Shown: positions 19,434 through 29,285 of the stretch, in pieces
How positions within the stretch are numbered: position 1 is the first letter of the stretch
How the letters are laid out: every line of letters begins with the position of its first letter
Made by a program: the position numbers and the translations under genes
The notes under the pieces: model-generated
The model's database searches: none
Told to the model about the DNA's origin: nothing
Seen by the model: only the letters and a program-made list of their open reading frames with translations
Assembly (NCBI GenBank): GCA_016700335.1
Contig: CP065014.1
Coordinates: forward strand, 3,088,896-3,152,895
DNA: 64,000 nucleotides
Direction of reading: 5' to 3'
Origin: Chlorobiota bacterium
GTDB taxonomy: Bacteria; Bacteroidota; Ignavibacteria; OLB7

Positions 19434-21059
19434 CTAAGTTATTTTTAAAAGCTTTAATATAAAATTAAATATTCTGTTTTCACTCCCTAAGTTAACTGAT
19501 TCAGTATCCATAATAATTACTTTTTCAATAGATTTATTATCTGAATTCCATCTTAAGAGTTTAGATTTTCCATTTTCAATTTTAACAAAAGTGAATTGTT
19601 TTGAATCTCTATACAAAAGTTCTGTTTCTTCAAATATCCCCATCCAAGTACCAGTATTGAAATAAGTTCTTCCATTATTTGTTTTGTGAATATCTGAGTA
19701 ATGTGTATGACCAAAAATTACAATTGGTACGTTTAAAGTATTCGCAATATCAATTGCTATACTTCTGAAGTTTCTACTAACATCAAAAACAGATGATGAT
19801 TTACTCTTTGAAAGATTTCTGATAATTAAAATCATTAAAACAGCTCCAAGGATTGTTAAACCTACATTGAATATATTCTTATCATATAAATAACTAGTAA
19901 TTCTATAAATTGAATCCTTATTAAAGTTATTAATGAACCATTGTTTGAGAATCGATACAATTTTTGGTACGCAAAAAAATGAATACAAAGAAAAAGTAAT
20001 TAGGTATAAAGTAGGTAATATTGAAGGTTTGATTAAGTTGAAAATGAATTTAAAAGGTCCTTGCTCTAGGGTTACAGGGAATTTGTTATTCTCAAATTTT
20101 ATAAATGCTTTTGATAATTTGTTAAATTCTGCTTTATTGGCTATTGAAAAAAATTCAGCTTCTTGAATTATCAATCTTTTATTTTCTTCAATAATTGATT
20201 TTGAAGCTTTACTTTCAGAATTTTTTTTCTGTTTTTTTGCTATTGAAAATATTTTGACAACATACTTCAAAGCATAAATAAATATTCCAATAATTAGTGT
20301 TGGATATTTTTTAAACAACTCACTCCAAAACATTGATATCGGTCTAATATTATCTGCTAAAGGGTTTATTGGTTCAATTGCATTGGTTAAATACCTAACC
20401 AAAAAACTCGAAAGATCTAGTTCTAATTGTTTATTCTCACCAGAAATTTCTGGTAACATTGGATAAAGAAAATTACTAAAGGAAGTTGTATCTTCATATT
20501 GATTTCCATGCTCAATGTAAAATAGATCTTTTACATAATAACACCATGGTCTAAATTCAATGTTATCAAAATTAAGATTTGGTTGATAAGTTTTAAGAAT
20601 CTCTTTAATCCTAATTTGTACTTTAACCCAGTAAAGCTGTACATCATGATTCCCCTTTGTAATAACAACTTTATTGTTTAAAGCAAATTCAGCTAAAGCT
20701 CTGAAAAGGACTTCGTGCCCTTCAGCAATTAAATCTATTGCCAAAGTCATTGCAGGTTCAGTACATTTCAATCCATATTTAGGATTTAAATCAAGTGGTG
20801 AAAGACCTGGATATTTAATGTAATCATTTTCAGTAAACTCCGAAACAATTACTTGCATGAAATCAAAAAAATCTCCATTAATAATTAAAGTTGTATTTCC
20901 ATCATTAAAATGAATTAAAAATTCTTCAAAAATTTCATCCCAAAAAAAATCTTCATTAGTTGACCAACGACCAGTAGATTTATTCAAGCCAGTTGTGGCG
21001 TGAAGATCAGATAAAACAATATATCTGCGGTCAATTTGAGTTGAATTTCTAGTATCCAT
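19434..21059 (-). CDS. Membrane-anchored metallophosphoesterase
   Basis: The calcineurin-type motifs are all present: SDLHA (about residue 18), INGDFFDF, KGNHDVQLYW, and near the C-terminus FGHTHYSD with TGTWMG. Between GNHD and GHTH lies a long insert (about residues 150-430) containing three or so hydrophobic spans (TLIIGIFIYALKYVVKIF, ILPTLYLITFSLYSFF, VGLTILGAVLMILIII), so the active site is held at the inner membrane. The 541-residue length is well above single-domain members because of this insert. The substrate is not known; lipid phosphates are plausible. It is the last gene of a minus-strand cluster with GMC and hydrolase genes. Confidence 0.85.
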   Translation of the reverse strand: MDTRNSTQIDRRYIVLSDLHATTGLNKSTGRWSTNEDFFWDEIFEEFLIHFNDGNTTLIINGDFFDFMQVIVSEFTENDYIKYPGLSPLDLNPKYGLKCTEPAMTLAIDLIAEGHEVLFRALAEFALNNKVVITKGNHDVQLYWVKVQIRIKEILKTYQPNLNFDNIEFRPWCYYVKDLFYIEHGNQYEDTTSFSNFLYPMLPEISGENKQLELDLSSFLVRYLTNAIEPINPLADNIRPISMFWSELFKKYPTLIIGIFIYALKYVVKIFSIAKKQKKNSESKASKSIIEENKRLIIQEAEFFSIANKAEFNKLSKAFIKFENNKFPVTLEQGPFKFIFNLIKPSILPTLYLITFSLYSFFCVPKIVSILKQWFINNFNKDSIYRITSYLYDKNIFNVGLTILGAVLMILIIRNLSKSKSSSVFDVSRNFRSIAIDIANTLNVPIVIFGHTHYSDIHKTNNGRTYFNTGTWMGIFEETELLYRDSKQFTFVKIENGKSKLLRWNSDNKSIEKVIIMDTESVNLGSENRIFNFILKLLKIT

Positions 21060-21106
21060 AAGTCAGATATTTAATTAAGTAATATATTCAAAAGTTGAGG
21101 GATAGA

Positions 21107-21670
21107 TTACCAAGGAAAATGATCGATTTGTTTTTTGTTTCCTAGAATAAAATAACAGTAAAAAACATTTAAACCTGGTATGAGTAATTGAATATAAGCT
21201 TTACATAATATTAGTGAATTATCTCCAGGATTTGGTGTAACAACTATATCTCTAATAAACTTAAAAAACCAGTTGTAACCTGTATTCATAGGTACATCAT
21301 AATTAAAATGCCCAGCTTGTTGATAAGGTTCATATAATTTTTCTTTTGGTTCAGCTTTAATTGTTGAAGATCTGAAAAAAGCTAACTGAATTGGAGTTCC
21401 ATCCTTTTTTTTTCTTGTAACCCAATCACCCATATATTTTTTACCATCTTGCTCACACATTTGGTTAAAGCCCATTACCTTTCCATCTTTTTTACAAAAT
21501 CCTTTCTGGAATTTTTCTCCAGATAGTTTGCCAATCCATTCATGGTTCCAACCATTGTAAACAAAACCATTTAGTTGTTCCATATCTGGTGGTTGGCAAG
21601 TTCTTAATAATTGCTCTAACTCATTGCTACTTGCTGCTCCAAGCGATTCGTAAGTCCAAATTTTCCCCAT
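21107..21670 (-). CDS. Conserved-looking protein of unknown function in GMC cluster (187 aa)
   Basis: I do not recognise a family. The 187 residues begin with WTYESLGAASSNELEQLLRTC, continue with an aromatic/basic region containing NGFVYNGWNHEWIGKLSGEKFQKGF, and end with a hydrophobic stretch (LILCKAYIQLLIPGLNVFYCYFILG). The middle (FNYDVPMNTGYNWFFKFIRDIVVTPNPGDNSLILCKAY) looks like a beta-barrel lipocalin-type scaffold. Tight spacing (47 bp to the metallophosphoesterase, 43 bp from the GMC gene) suggests operon membership and a role linked to the GMC oxidoreductase. Confidence 0.6.
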   Translation of the reverse strand: MGKIWTYESLGAASSNELEQLLRTCQPPDMEQLNGFVYNGWNHEWIGKLSGEKFQKGFCKKDGKVMGFNQMCEQDGKKYMGDWVTRKKKDGTPIQLAFFRSSTIKAEPKEKLYEPYQQAGHFNYDVPMNTGYNWFFKFIRDIVVTPNPGDNSLILCKAYIQLLIPGLNVFYCYFILGNKKQIDHFPW

Positions 21671-21713
21671 AATTTTTTGAGTATTTAATATGTTATTATA
21701 TGATAGTTGATAG

Positions 21714-24700
21714 TTAAATATTTTTTGATGCCAAGGAACTCATAGCTAAAATAGTCCATTGTGGGTTAACAGTTAAACCTGTTGGAAAAATAGATGCATC
21801 ACTTACAAATACATTATCTAGCCCTTCAAGTTTGAATTGTGAATCTACAACTCTACTTATTTTTTGATTAGAATTATTTCCACACATTCTATTGCCACCT
21901 TGTGGGTGAGCTGTTGTTAAGTGCATGTCACTCATTTCGAGATCGTATTGATTTAAATTGTCAATAAAGGTGTTAATGCTAACATCATCTTCTAAGTTTA
22001 AATCAATTCCTGGTTCAAGTGGAAAAACAGCTTTAACAGCACCAGCTTCTTTTCCTATATGAGCCAATGTTGATAGTGCAAATTTTATATTAGATTTATC
22101 TTTCATAGTTGGATTCCAAACAATTGGTCTGCCATCAATAATATTTGGTTTTTCTTCAATTAATCCGCTTGGATCTGAACCAACTAATGCACCAAAATTT
22201 ATTAATTTATTATAATTGTTCATCATGTTATCAAACCTGTCAAAATAAAAGGGAAGGGAAAGAGCAAAGGAAGCTGGAGGATTAAAGTACGTTTCAAAAA
22301 TAGCTCTTGAGTTAACATCTATAGCACCTTTAGTTATTTGTGCACCATCGAAAGAATTTAATGTTTCATTGAATTCAAATGCAACAGGAAAGGCGTAATT
22401 ACAAGCAACGTTTTTGCCTACATTCCCAAAAACTTTGCTTCTCATAAGGAAATGACTGCTTGCAATTACTCCAGCTGTTACTATTACTGATTTGTTTATT
22501 TTAATTTCCCTCATTGCCCCTCCGGAACGAACTAATACGCTTGATGCTTTATTGTTTTCTTTTGTAAATCTTATTGCACTAACTCCACTAAAAATTTTAA
22601 CCCCTTTGCCTTCAGCCCATGCTAAATACGTTTCAGTCATTGTTCGTTTTCTTAAAAACCTATTTCCAATATTGCACATTCCTGCACCAAAATTATTAGC
22701 ATGATTTGCTTCAAGTTTTACATTATTCAAACCATTATTGAATTTATTATTATATCCATTTACTCCATTAACAAATTTTTGTTCAACTAATTCATTAATA
22801 GCATTCGGATCAACTTCCGAAATACCAAGTTCTGATTGAATAACTTGATACTCTTTGTCCAAATCGAAAAGATTAATATCAAAATCATTTTGCCAAATGT
22901 TTTTTACTTGATTTGGCATTTTAAAACATATTGCATTATAAACTTCACTACCTCCACCCATACATTCCGCTTGAAGAATCATCATATCGTATCTTTTAGT
23001 TTGCTGTAATCCCCCCTCCTTATAAAGTTTTCTGACCATATCAATTTCAACATCAGTATAATCTTGAAGGGCAGAATATCTTTTACCACGCTCAATGATT
23101 GCAATTTTTTCAGGATTAATTCCATGTTTAGAAGCAAGCCTATATGCCATTACAGCACCTGCAGGACCAGATCCAATTATTAAGTAATCAATATCATTTG
23201 GCAGTTCACTTTCTCCAATTAAAGCTGAAATACGTGGTGCAGGAAATTTTGCATTCGAATTTTTATTCTTCTTGAAATTATTCTCATCTTTTTCATCAAC
23301 TGGTAAAGGAGCAATATCTTTAAATGGGGGGCGACTTATAGCAACATCACTTTGTAATCTGTCACGAGCATCAGGTGGAACAAATCCAGTTTTTGATCTT
23401 AATTTCGGATTTGAATAATGAGCCATTGTTACAAGTGCATGTAACGCTATTCCAATTTTATATAATATTTCACTTAAAAAAGGAACTAATGAATTTTTTC
23501 TTTTAACTGGAGTTTGTAAATAATACTTATACAAATAATAACGAATATTTTCATCATCCATTGAAGCAATACTTATACGTAATCCGCAAATAAGAGAGAA
23601 GATATTTTCAACTAACCAAAAAGGGAAATTAAGTAATCCTCTTTTCCTTCCTTGAATTTCACCAGAATGAATATCAATACTTTGCATTATAGAATATCTA
23701 TCGCTCTGTGTTGTTTCTGGATAAAAAGCTCCATGTATTGAAACCACACTTAATGCCGATGATGGGCTAAGGTTTGTAATAGAATAATCAACATTAAAAA
23801 ACATTTTTCTCAATGCAATTATTCCAACTAGTATCAAACTATTTCCAAATATATTTAAAACAAAATACCAATCAATTTGCAACATTTCAGTAGATCTAGT
23901 TTGGGTTATTATAAAATTCCCTGCTAAGTGCTTTACACTAAAGTAAAGGATTTCAACAATAATTGTTATACCTAATGGAATTGTTAGAGTTTTAAATAAA
24001 TGATTCCTTAAGTTTTCATTTTTAGCAATTAGAAATGCAATTATAGAAATTGAACCATAAAGAGTTAAAGTATTGCATACTTGAGGATCTGGGAATCCAT
24101 AAATAGCTCCAAAAGAGTCATTTGAAGAATAGAAGTTTCTGAAATAAATTACTAAAATAAAGATGCAAGCAGTACTAATCGAAATTAGATAATAAACGTA
24201 TCTTGTTATTCTATGAGGAATAGAATAAAATTCAGGAAAATTTTTTGGAGATGTGAAAACTTCAGAAATTTTATTATGTTGTTTCAAAACAAACATAAAA
24301 AAAATCACAAAAATTGTATCAACAATTATAGATGAAAGTAAATAAATATCTGAACTTGAATTTATAGAAGTTGATAAATAATAATATAAAGAAGATAAAA
24401 TTGAAATTGAATGTCCAATAATTAAAATAATTGCAACATGCCATCTGAGGTTTTTATTGTAAGCACCAATAAAACAAAGTGTTGACATAATAGCCAATTT
24501 TGTAATTGTATTGATTGTTAGAGCAGGGTTACTAAAAGTAAGATCAAGAAATTTTACTAATTCAATTGGATAATTAGAATAACCTAAATAACTAATTAAA
24601 ATAATAAGGAAGTATGAAAAATATAGCAGCCCAATAATTCTTAATATCCAAAAACTGAAATTAAAATCTGGCTTATTTACTACTTCATCAGTCCACTGAT

Positions 24701-25319
24701 TTCTAAACAGGTTTTGTTGTTGTTCAATTTTTTTACATCCAATTTTATATTTTTCATTTTTGATTACAGATGCAATAATTCTATTTACCCATAAACAAAA
24801 TGGAGCGTAAAAGAATGAATAAACAATTATAATAAAAGTTACTTTAATTAAATACGGGTATTTCCCTATTAAACTATTATCATTATAAACCCAAGGTGGA
24901 AGAAAAGGAGGAATTGGATGATTTCTAAAATTTGATTCAAAATATAAATCAATAAGAAGAAAAGGAACTATTAGAAGTAACATTAGAATAATAGAACTAG
25001 ACTTCCTCATTAAAAGAATTAATGGAGTGAATAAGAAAGTTATCAAAAAAACTACTATCCAGAAAATAAATGGGTTTGAAAAAGTTGCAAATTTTAAAAC
25101 ATAAATTGATATGGATAAAAATGAAGTAGTTATTATAAATGAATTCAGGAAAGCTAAAGAATACTTCTCTTTTTTGTTTAAAGAGTCAATAGGATCGAAT
25201 GAACTAAAACCTTTAAAGTTAAATAATGGAATCATAAAAATTATTGTAGTAAAATGAAAAAATAACAAATGTATATTTACTAGATTTCTACTTCTTTTTG
25301 ATTTTATCTGAATTCTCAA
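21714..25319 (-). CDS. Polytopic membrane domain fused to GMC oxidoreductase (1201 aa)
   Basis: Residues 1 to about 530 contain roughly a dozen hydrophobic spans. A soluble linker leads to a GMC (glucose-methanol-choline) flavoprotein domain: IIGSGPAGAVMAYRLAS near residue 710, ECMGGGSEVYNA (GMC signature 1-like), and the C-terminal HPQGGNRMCG and VSDASIFPTGLTVNPQWTI with the catalytic-region His and Asn. GMC enzymes oxidise alcohols or sterols; normal length is 500-650 residues, so the membrane half doubles the protein and would tether oxidation to the membrane, possibly passing electrons to quinone. The start overlaps the lipoprotein gene by 32 bp. The substrate is unknown. Confidence 0.85.
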   Translation of the reverse strand: MRIQIKSKRSRNLVNIHLLFFHFTTIIFMIPLFNFKGFSSFDPIDSLNKKEKYSLAFLNSFIITTSFLSISIYVLKFATFSNPFIFWIVVFLITFLFTPLILLMRKSSSIILMLLLIVPFLLIDLYFESNFRNHPIPPFLPPWVYNDNSLIGKYPYLIKVTFIIIVYSFFYAPFCLWVNRIIASVIKNEKYKIGCKKIEQQQNLFRNQWTDEVVNKPDFNFSFWILRIIGLLYFSYFLIILISYLGYSNYPIELVKFLDLTFSNPALTINTITKLAIMSTLCFIGAYNKNLRWHVAIILIIGHSISILSSLYYYLSTSINSSSDIYLLSSIIVDTIFVIFFMFVLKQHNKISEVFTSPKNFPEFYSIPHRITRYVYYLISISTACIFILVIYFRNFYSSNDSFGAIYGFPDPQVCNTLTLYGSISIIAFLIAKNENLRNHLFKTLTIPLGITIIVEILYFSVKHLAGNFIITQTRSTEMLQIDWYFVLNIFGNSLILVGIIALRKMFFNVDYSITNLSPSSALSVVSIHGAFYPETTQSDRYSIMQSIDIHSGEIQGRKRGLLNFPFWLVENIFSLICGLRISIASMDDENIRYYLYKYYLQTPVKRKNSLVPFLSEILYKIGIALHALVTMAHYSNPKLRSKTGFVPPDARDRLQSDVAISRPPFKDIAPLPVDEKDENNFKKNKNSNAKFPAPRISALIGESELPNDIDYLIIGSGPAGAVMAYRLASKHGINPEKIAIIERGKRYSALQDYTDVEIDMVRKLYKEGGLQQTKRYDMMILQAECMGGGSEVYNAICFKMPNQVKNIWQNDFDINLFDLDKEYQVIQSELGISEVDPNAINELVEQKFVNGVNGYNNKFNNGLNNVKLEANHANNFGAGMCNIGNRFLRKRTMTETYLAWAEGKGVKIFSGVSAIRFTKENNKASSVLVRSGGAMREIKINKSVIVTAGVIASSHFLMRSKVFGNVGKNVACNYAFPVAFEFNETLNSFDGAQITKGAIDVNSRAIFETYFNPPASFALSLPFYFDRFDNMMNNYNKLINFGALVGSDPSGLIEEKPNIIDGRPIVWNPTMKDKSNIKFALSTLAHIGKEAGAVKAVFPLEPGIDLNLEDDVSINTFIDNLNQYDLEMSDMHLTTAHPQGGNRMCGNNSNQKISRVVDSQFKLEGLDNVFVSDASIFPTGLTVNPQWTILAMSSLASKNI

Positions 25320-26256
25320 TTATTGATTTATCTGTTATTAATCCTTTATCTAATAGATAATTTTTAAAATAACCTTCTAATCCATTTTGCATTGTTAGAG
25401 ATTTAATTCTTTTAGTAAGTTCGTCATAACTATTCTGATTAGGAATATCATGAATTTGAGAAGTTATAATATCCATTACTCTTGATTTTTTTCTAATTGC
25501 ATATGAAAGCCATCCTATCAGAGTAGTAAGTAATGCTAAGCCAGCAATCAAGCTCCATATAATTTCTTTTGCATATTTAGTAAGAGTTCCTTCTTCTCTA
25601 TGAGCTTTAATAAATGTTGAATCTAAAGTTCTATCGAACCTATTTAAAGATCTTGAAATCAAAGAATCAATAACTGATGTTGCTTTTGAATTTAATAAAG
25701 AATCTCTTATACTGGGTGCTGTTTCTTTTTCTAGTTTATTTAATATTCCTTCAAAAGTAGATGATATTGGATCAGTAATGCTTTCTCTAGTTATCTTCTC
25801 AAGATTTCTCGCAGTGTTTTCACCAGTTATTGAATTTATTATCGATTCAATTTTCGATTTAGTTTTGTTGCCTATTAGCTCGTCCATTAATTGTGCAATT
25901 TGAGCATCTGTTTTACTTCCTAACAATTCATTTTTTAGATCAAGTATCCAATTTTTAGTTGATTCACTTAATAAAGAATCCTTTAAGGATGTTCCTGTAG
26001 CTTTTGCATTACTATCTAATTTACTCATGATTACATCAATCAAAGCAGCAATCTTTTTTTTACTGTCATCATTAGTAAGAGTATCCCTTAGCCCCCTTAC
26101 AAGACCACCTCCAGCTCTTTGCGTAATTGTATCAATCACATTTGGTGCAGAGTGAACTAAATCAGTTAAATCCCTTACCCAAGAAGAGCATCCACTTGAA
26201 GAAATGCTCAATACTGAAATTATTAATAAAAGTATAAAAAAAATTGACTTTTTCAT
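25288..26256 (-). CDS. Lipoprotein-type protein with helical repeats and C-terminal membrane span
   Basis: The N-terminus is a lipobox-like signal (MKKSIFFILLLIISVLSISSSGC, Cys at about 23). Residues 40-200 are amphipathic helices with a recurring pattern of SLL.....IDSLI / ALIDVIMSKLD type (for instance DSLLSESTKNWILDLKNELLG, DSLLNSKATSVIDSLISR), then one transmembrane helix near 235-255 (IIWSLIAGLALLTTLIGWLSY). I see no known family. It precedes and overlaps the GMC-fusion gene, so the products may act together. Confidence 0.65.
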   Translation of the reverse strand: MKKSIFFILLLIISVLSISSSGCSSWVRDLTDLVHSAPNVIDTITQRAGGGLVRGLRDTLTNDDSKKKIAALIDVIMSKLDSNAKATGTSLKDSLLSESTKNWILDLKNELLGSKTDAQIAQLMDELIGNKTKSKIESIINSITGENTARNLEKITRESITDPISSTFEGILNKLEKETAPSIRDSLLNSKATSVIDSLISRSLNRFDRTLDSTFIKAHREEGTLTKYAKEIIWSLIAGLALLTTLIGWLSYAIRKKSRVMDIITSQIHDIPNQNSYDELTKRIKSLTMQNGLEGYFKNYLLDKGLITDKSIIENSDKIKKK

Positions 26257-26355
26257 TTCGCTTTACCAGAAAATTTTAATGATTACAAAGTGATTAAAGC
26301 TATTTTCAACTTTAAAAGATTATTCTTCAGATTCATTACTAACAATAGAAGCAAC

Positions 26356-26973
26356 TTATTCTATCCTAACAATGTTATATTTTACTACATATCTATTTCT
26401 AAAGAAATATCTTATTCCAGCATTAAAATTTGAAAATCCGATATAAGTAAGTTTAAATTTACAATTATTATATATGAATATCTTTTGATTATTTAATGGA
26501 AGATTCAGAAATGATGGTGGATTGTTTCCAATTTCAATTTTAAAAGTAGCAACATTTTTATCAATATCTAAATTAATTAAATTGATTATAAATTTACCAT
26601 TATCACATAAATTAGTAAAATAAGGCTTGTTGTTTACGAAACTTAAATACAATTCAAAATTACCTGTGTTCACACCACATTCAGTTTTTGGTTGAGCATA
26701 TGCTGTATTTAATAAAAATGAAGATGATAAAATTGAGGTATTACTATGTGGTTGATTACCCCCTTCACTATTTAGATTTTGAAGATAAAAAAGATATAAT
26801 CCTGTAATAGTTAGAGCAAACATTCCAACTGATAAAACTAATAATAATATGAACTTATATTTTTGGTTTTGCATTTCTTTAATCATAGGTAACATTTTGG
26901 GGATAATAAGGTAGAACAAAAAACCTACTATTCCAGCTACACCAGTACTGATAAAAATTGATGGAATTTCCAT
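26356..26973 (-). CDS. Small membrane protein of unknown function (205 aa)
   Basis: Two N-terminal hydrophobic helices (about residues 7-27 and 42-66) are followed by a soluble C-terminal part with beta-strand patterns (FELYLSFVNNKPYFTNLC...FKIEIGNN) and several Cys (CGV, CDNG, NNCKF). There is no recognised domain. It lies inside the minus-strand envelope cluster, 24 bp from the hydrolase gene upstream. Confidence 0.55.
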   Translation of the reverse strand: MEIPSIFISTGVAGIVGFLFYLIIPKMLPMIKEMQNQKYKFILLLVLSVGMFALTITGLYLFYLQNLNSEGGNQPHSNTSILSSSFLLNTAYAQPKTECGVNTGNFELYLSFVNNKPYFTNLCDNGKFIINLINLDIDKNVATFKIEIGNNPPSFLNLPLNNQKIFIYNNCKFKLTYIGFSNFNAGIRYFFRNRYVVKYNIVRIE

Positions 26974-26997
26974 TGAATTAATAATTTTAAAATTATT

Positions 26998-27903
26998 TTA
27001 TATATAATTGAATAAAGATTTAACAATTAAATCTGTAACCTCATCAGAAACCCAATAATCTTCATGCGAATCAATTACAACATCTCCGGTCTCAACAAAA
27101 ACATCTTTAGGTAGAATAGTATCTTTAGGATAAAATTCCCCAACTTTATTATCTTTATTTCTATCAAAAATATTATTTAAAGGGAATGAAATTATATCCT
27201 CAGTATCACAAAAATTAAACCAAGTTCGATTAAATTCAATTGGTAAGTTTTTATCTATTAAAACAGGACTAATAAGATTATCGAAGTTTTTAGTCTCTTT
27301 TTGTATTAAGAAATTACCAGACTTTTTTTGATAAAGTTTTCCTTGTCTTAGCAAAAAAAGACTTATAGGAGAACCCATGGTAAAAAAATGACAAAATTTA
27401 TTTTTATAATTATCTAGTATTTTAGAATCAGTTTCAGGAAATTCACCAGGATGGAGTAAAGTATCCTTTATAAAAAGTTTGAACAAATAATCAAAAGCAA
27501 TAACTGAACCAAGTGAATGGGCAATAATACTATACTTATCATCAGGTTGCATTTTAAGAATTTCAGTACTAAGTGTTCTCCATACTTTAGATCGGATTCC
27601 ATTGTCATTCTCCGCAGTGTAAGCAATTGAATCACCAACCCAAAAAGTTAGAAATTCCCTTAATTTTGGTATAACTTTAATTAATTGTAGAAGGGCAAAA
27701 TTTTTATTTCCTTTTTTATCAAACATAGAATCAAAAATATCTTCTTCAACCTGCTCAACCACGTCATTCCAATAGATTCCAATTTTTTTCAAATTATCTT
27801 TTTTATCCTGTGGCAATTTATTAGAGATAATTTTAAACATAGATTCATAATCTTTTTGATTAGAACCACTTCCAATTCCATGTAAAAAAATTAAGTAATG
27901 CAT
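26998..27903 (-). CDS. Alpha/beta-hydrolase, lipase-like
   Basis: The protein starts with the oxyanion-type LIFLHGIGSGSNQ (residues 4-16), has the nucleophile elbow AHSLGS (about 133-138, Ser135) and a C-terminal His in VIDSHEDYW preceded by DVFVETGDVV. This is the serine-hydrolase triad layout of DUF676/PGAP1-like lipases. There is no signal peptide, so it is cytoplasmic or peripherally bound. Length 301 residues is ordinary. It belongs to the minus-strand cluster of membrane and lipid-type enzymes. Confidence 0.75.
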   Translation of the reverse strand: MHYLIFLHGIGSGSNQKDYESMFKIISNKLPQDKKDNLKKIGIYWNDVVEQVEEDIFDSMFDKKGNKNFALLQLIKVIPKLREFLTFWVGDSIAYTAENDNGIRSKVWRTLSTEILKMQPDDKYSIIAHSLGSVIAFDYLFKLFIKDTLLHPGEFPETDSKILDNYKNKFCHFFTMGSPISLFLLRQGKLYQKKSGNFLIQKETKNFDNLISPVLIDKNLPIEFNRTWFNFCDTEDIISFPLNNIFDRNKDNKVGEFYPKDTILPKDVFVETGDVVIDSHEDYWVSDEVTDLIVKSLFNYI

Positions 27904-27934
27904 TTAAATAAAAAAATAATAAGTCTATAAAAAA

Positions 27935-28747
27935 TCAAATCAACTTATTGCCAGTTTTAAAAGTATTTTTAAAAATGGAGTAGCCATGACTGCCACCATT
28001 AACAAGTTTTCTTGCTTGTTTCAAATTCTTTTCTAAAATTGCTTGTCGAATAAGTTTTTCTTTATCTTTCAAAAAGTATGCAAGTAGTTTAGCTGCAACC
28101 GATGGGTTATTAGCTAAATCAGGTGATTCAATAAGTTGATTACCTAATCTTAATTTTAAACTGTAAAATGTATAATTTGCTCTTCCAGTTAGTTGGATAA
28201 ATCCTCTTCCTTTAAAGCTAGCTCCATCTGGCTTGCCTTTGTTTCCAAGATCAGATCTATTATCATACAAATCAAAAGAATGACCTCTTGGGGATGAATT
28301 CCACCTAGATCTAAATTCACTTATCGGCTCAAAGCCCTCAGTTTCAGCTCTGATAGTTGCTAAAGCCATAAGAATCATATCCTTATCATCAAGTTTTAAA
28401 TCTGCTAATGAATCAAGTACAAAAGGGAGATTTTTTCTGATATTAGAAATTGGTGTTGTTGGGAATAATTTTGAAACTATCTCTACAGAGAATTTATTTT
28501 TAAATGAAGTTGTATTTGGTTCTATAACTTCTTGAGGTGTGTTTGATAATTTTAGTTTGGCAATTGTTTCAATACCAACAATTCCATCTGGTAATAAATC
28601 TTCACTTTTTTGGAAGGCGATTACAGCAGCTTCAGTACCACCTCCAAAATTACCATCAATCTTACCAGGATTAAATCCTGAATTTAATAACTTTGTTTGT
28701 AATGTTACAACAAATGCTCCAGATGAACCCCTTTTTAGATATAACAT
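27935..28747 (-). CDS. Peptidoglycan-binding domain plus GH19-like lysozyme/chitinase domain
   Basis: Residues 1-65 form a PG_binding_1 domain (LKRGSSGAFVVTLQTKLLNSGF...DGIVGIETIAKL). A lysozyme-like catalytic domain follows, with ALATIRAETEGF (Glu in the ATIRAE motif as general acid), SRGHSFDLYDNR, KPDGASFKGRGFIQLTGRANY typical of GH19 and phage endolysins, and a C-terminal GGSHG. No signal peptide is seen, as in endolysins delivered by another route. Length is 270 residues. It is the first gene of the minus-strand cluster, transcribed away from the 2050-residue gene. Confidence 0.85.
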   Translation of the reverse strand: MLYLKRGSSGAFVVTLQTKLLNSGFNPGKIDGNFGGGTEAAVIAFQKSEDLLPDGIVGIETIAKLKLSNTPQEVIEPNTTSFKNKFSVEIVSKLFPTTPISNIRKNLPFVLDSLADLKLDDKDMILMALATIRAETEGFEPISEFRSRWNSSPRGHSFDLYDNRSDLGNKGKPDGASFKGRGFIQLTGRANYTFYSLKLRLGNQLIESPDLANNPSVAAKLLAYFLKDKEKLIRQAILEKNLKQARKLVNGGSHGYSIFKNTFKTGNKLI

Positions 28748-29285
28748 ATTCTAATTTATTTAAAATTAAGAACAGTTCTTTTTTGCTAGTATTGAATATC
28801 GAGGTACTTAAAATTTTTTATTTCTAATATTTTTAATAATTTAAATAGAGCTGGATTTATTTATAAAATTAAAGTGAAAACAATAATGTATAATTTACAA
28901 ATTAATTTTATATGATATGATTAAATTTTATTCGAATTGATAGATTTTATGTTAATTTATCGTTTTATTGTTTTATTATAACATAAATGCTACTATTTTA
29001 ATTATAAATTTAAGTTTCGTTTATTAAACAAAAAAACTAAGCTTAATAATTTAAGTTACTTGAATTTCTTATTATTTAAATTACTTATTGATAGTTCCAA
29101 ATTTAAATCAACAACGTTCCAGAAATAATAATTTAAATATTTATTACTTTTCAAGCAATCATTTTATTAGGTTTGTAAAGACTTTTTTTGTGTAATAGAA
29201 TATTTTTATTATTCGATCAATAATTTAAATCTTCTACTATGTAACTGTAATTTTTTTTCATTTAAAAAATTAATTAATCAGATCT
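28748..29285. other. AT-rich divergent intergenic region
   Basis: The 538 bases between the divergent lysozyme-like gene and the giant Tat-type gene are extremely AT-rich. I find no ORF, RNA gene or clear hairpin. It should hold promoters for both directions, but the composition makes any TAnnTTTG-like match uninformative. Confidence 0.5.

Noticed and set aside
28748..29285. Origin of replication in the AT-rich gap
   Set aside because: No DnaA-box cluster was recognised; AT-richness alone is not evidence in this genome.
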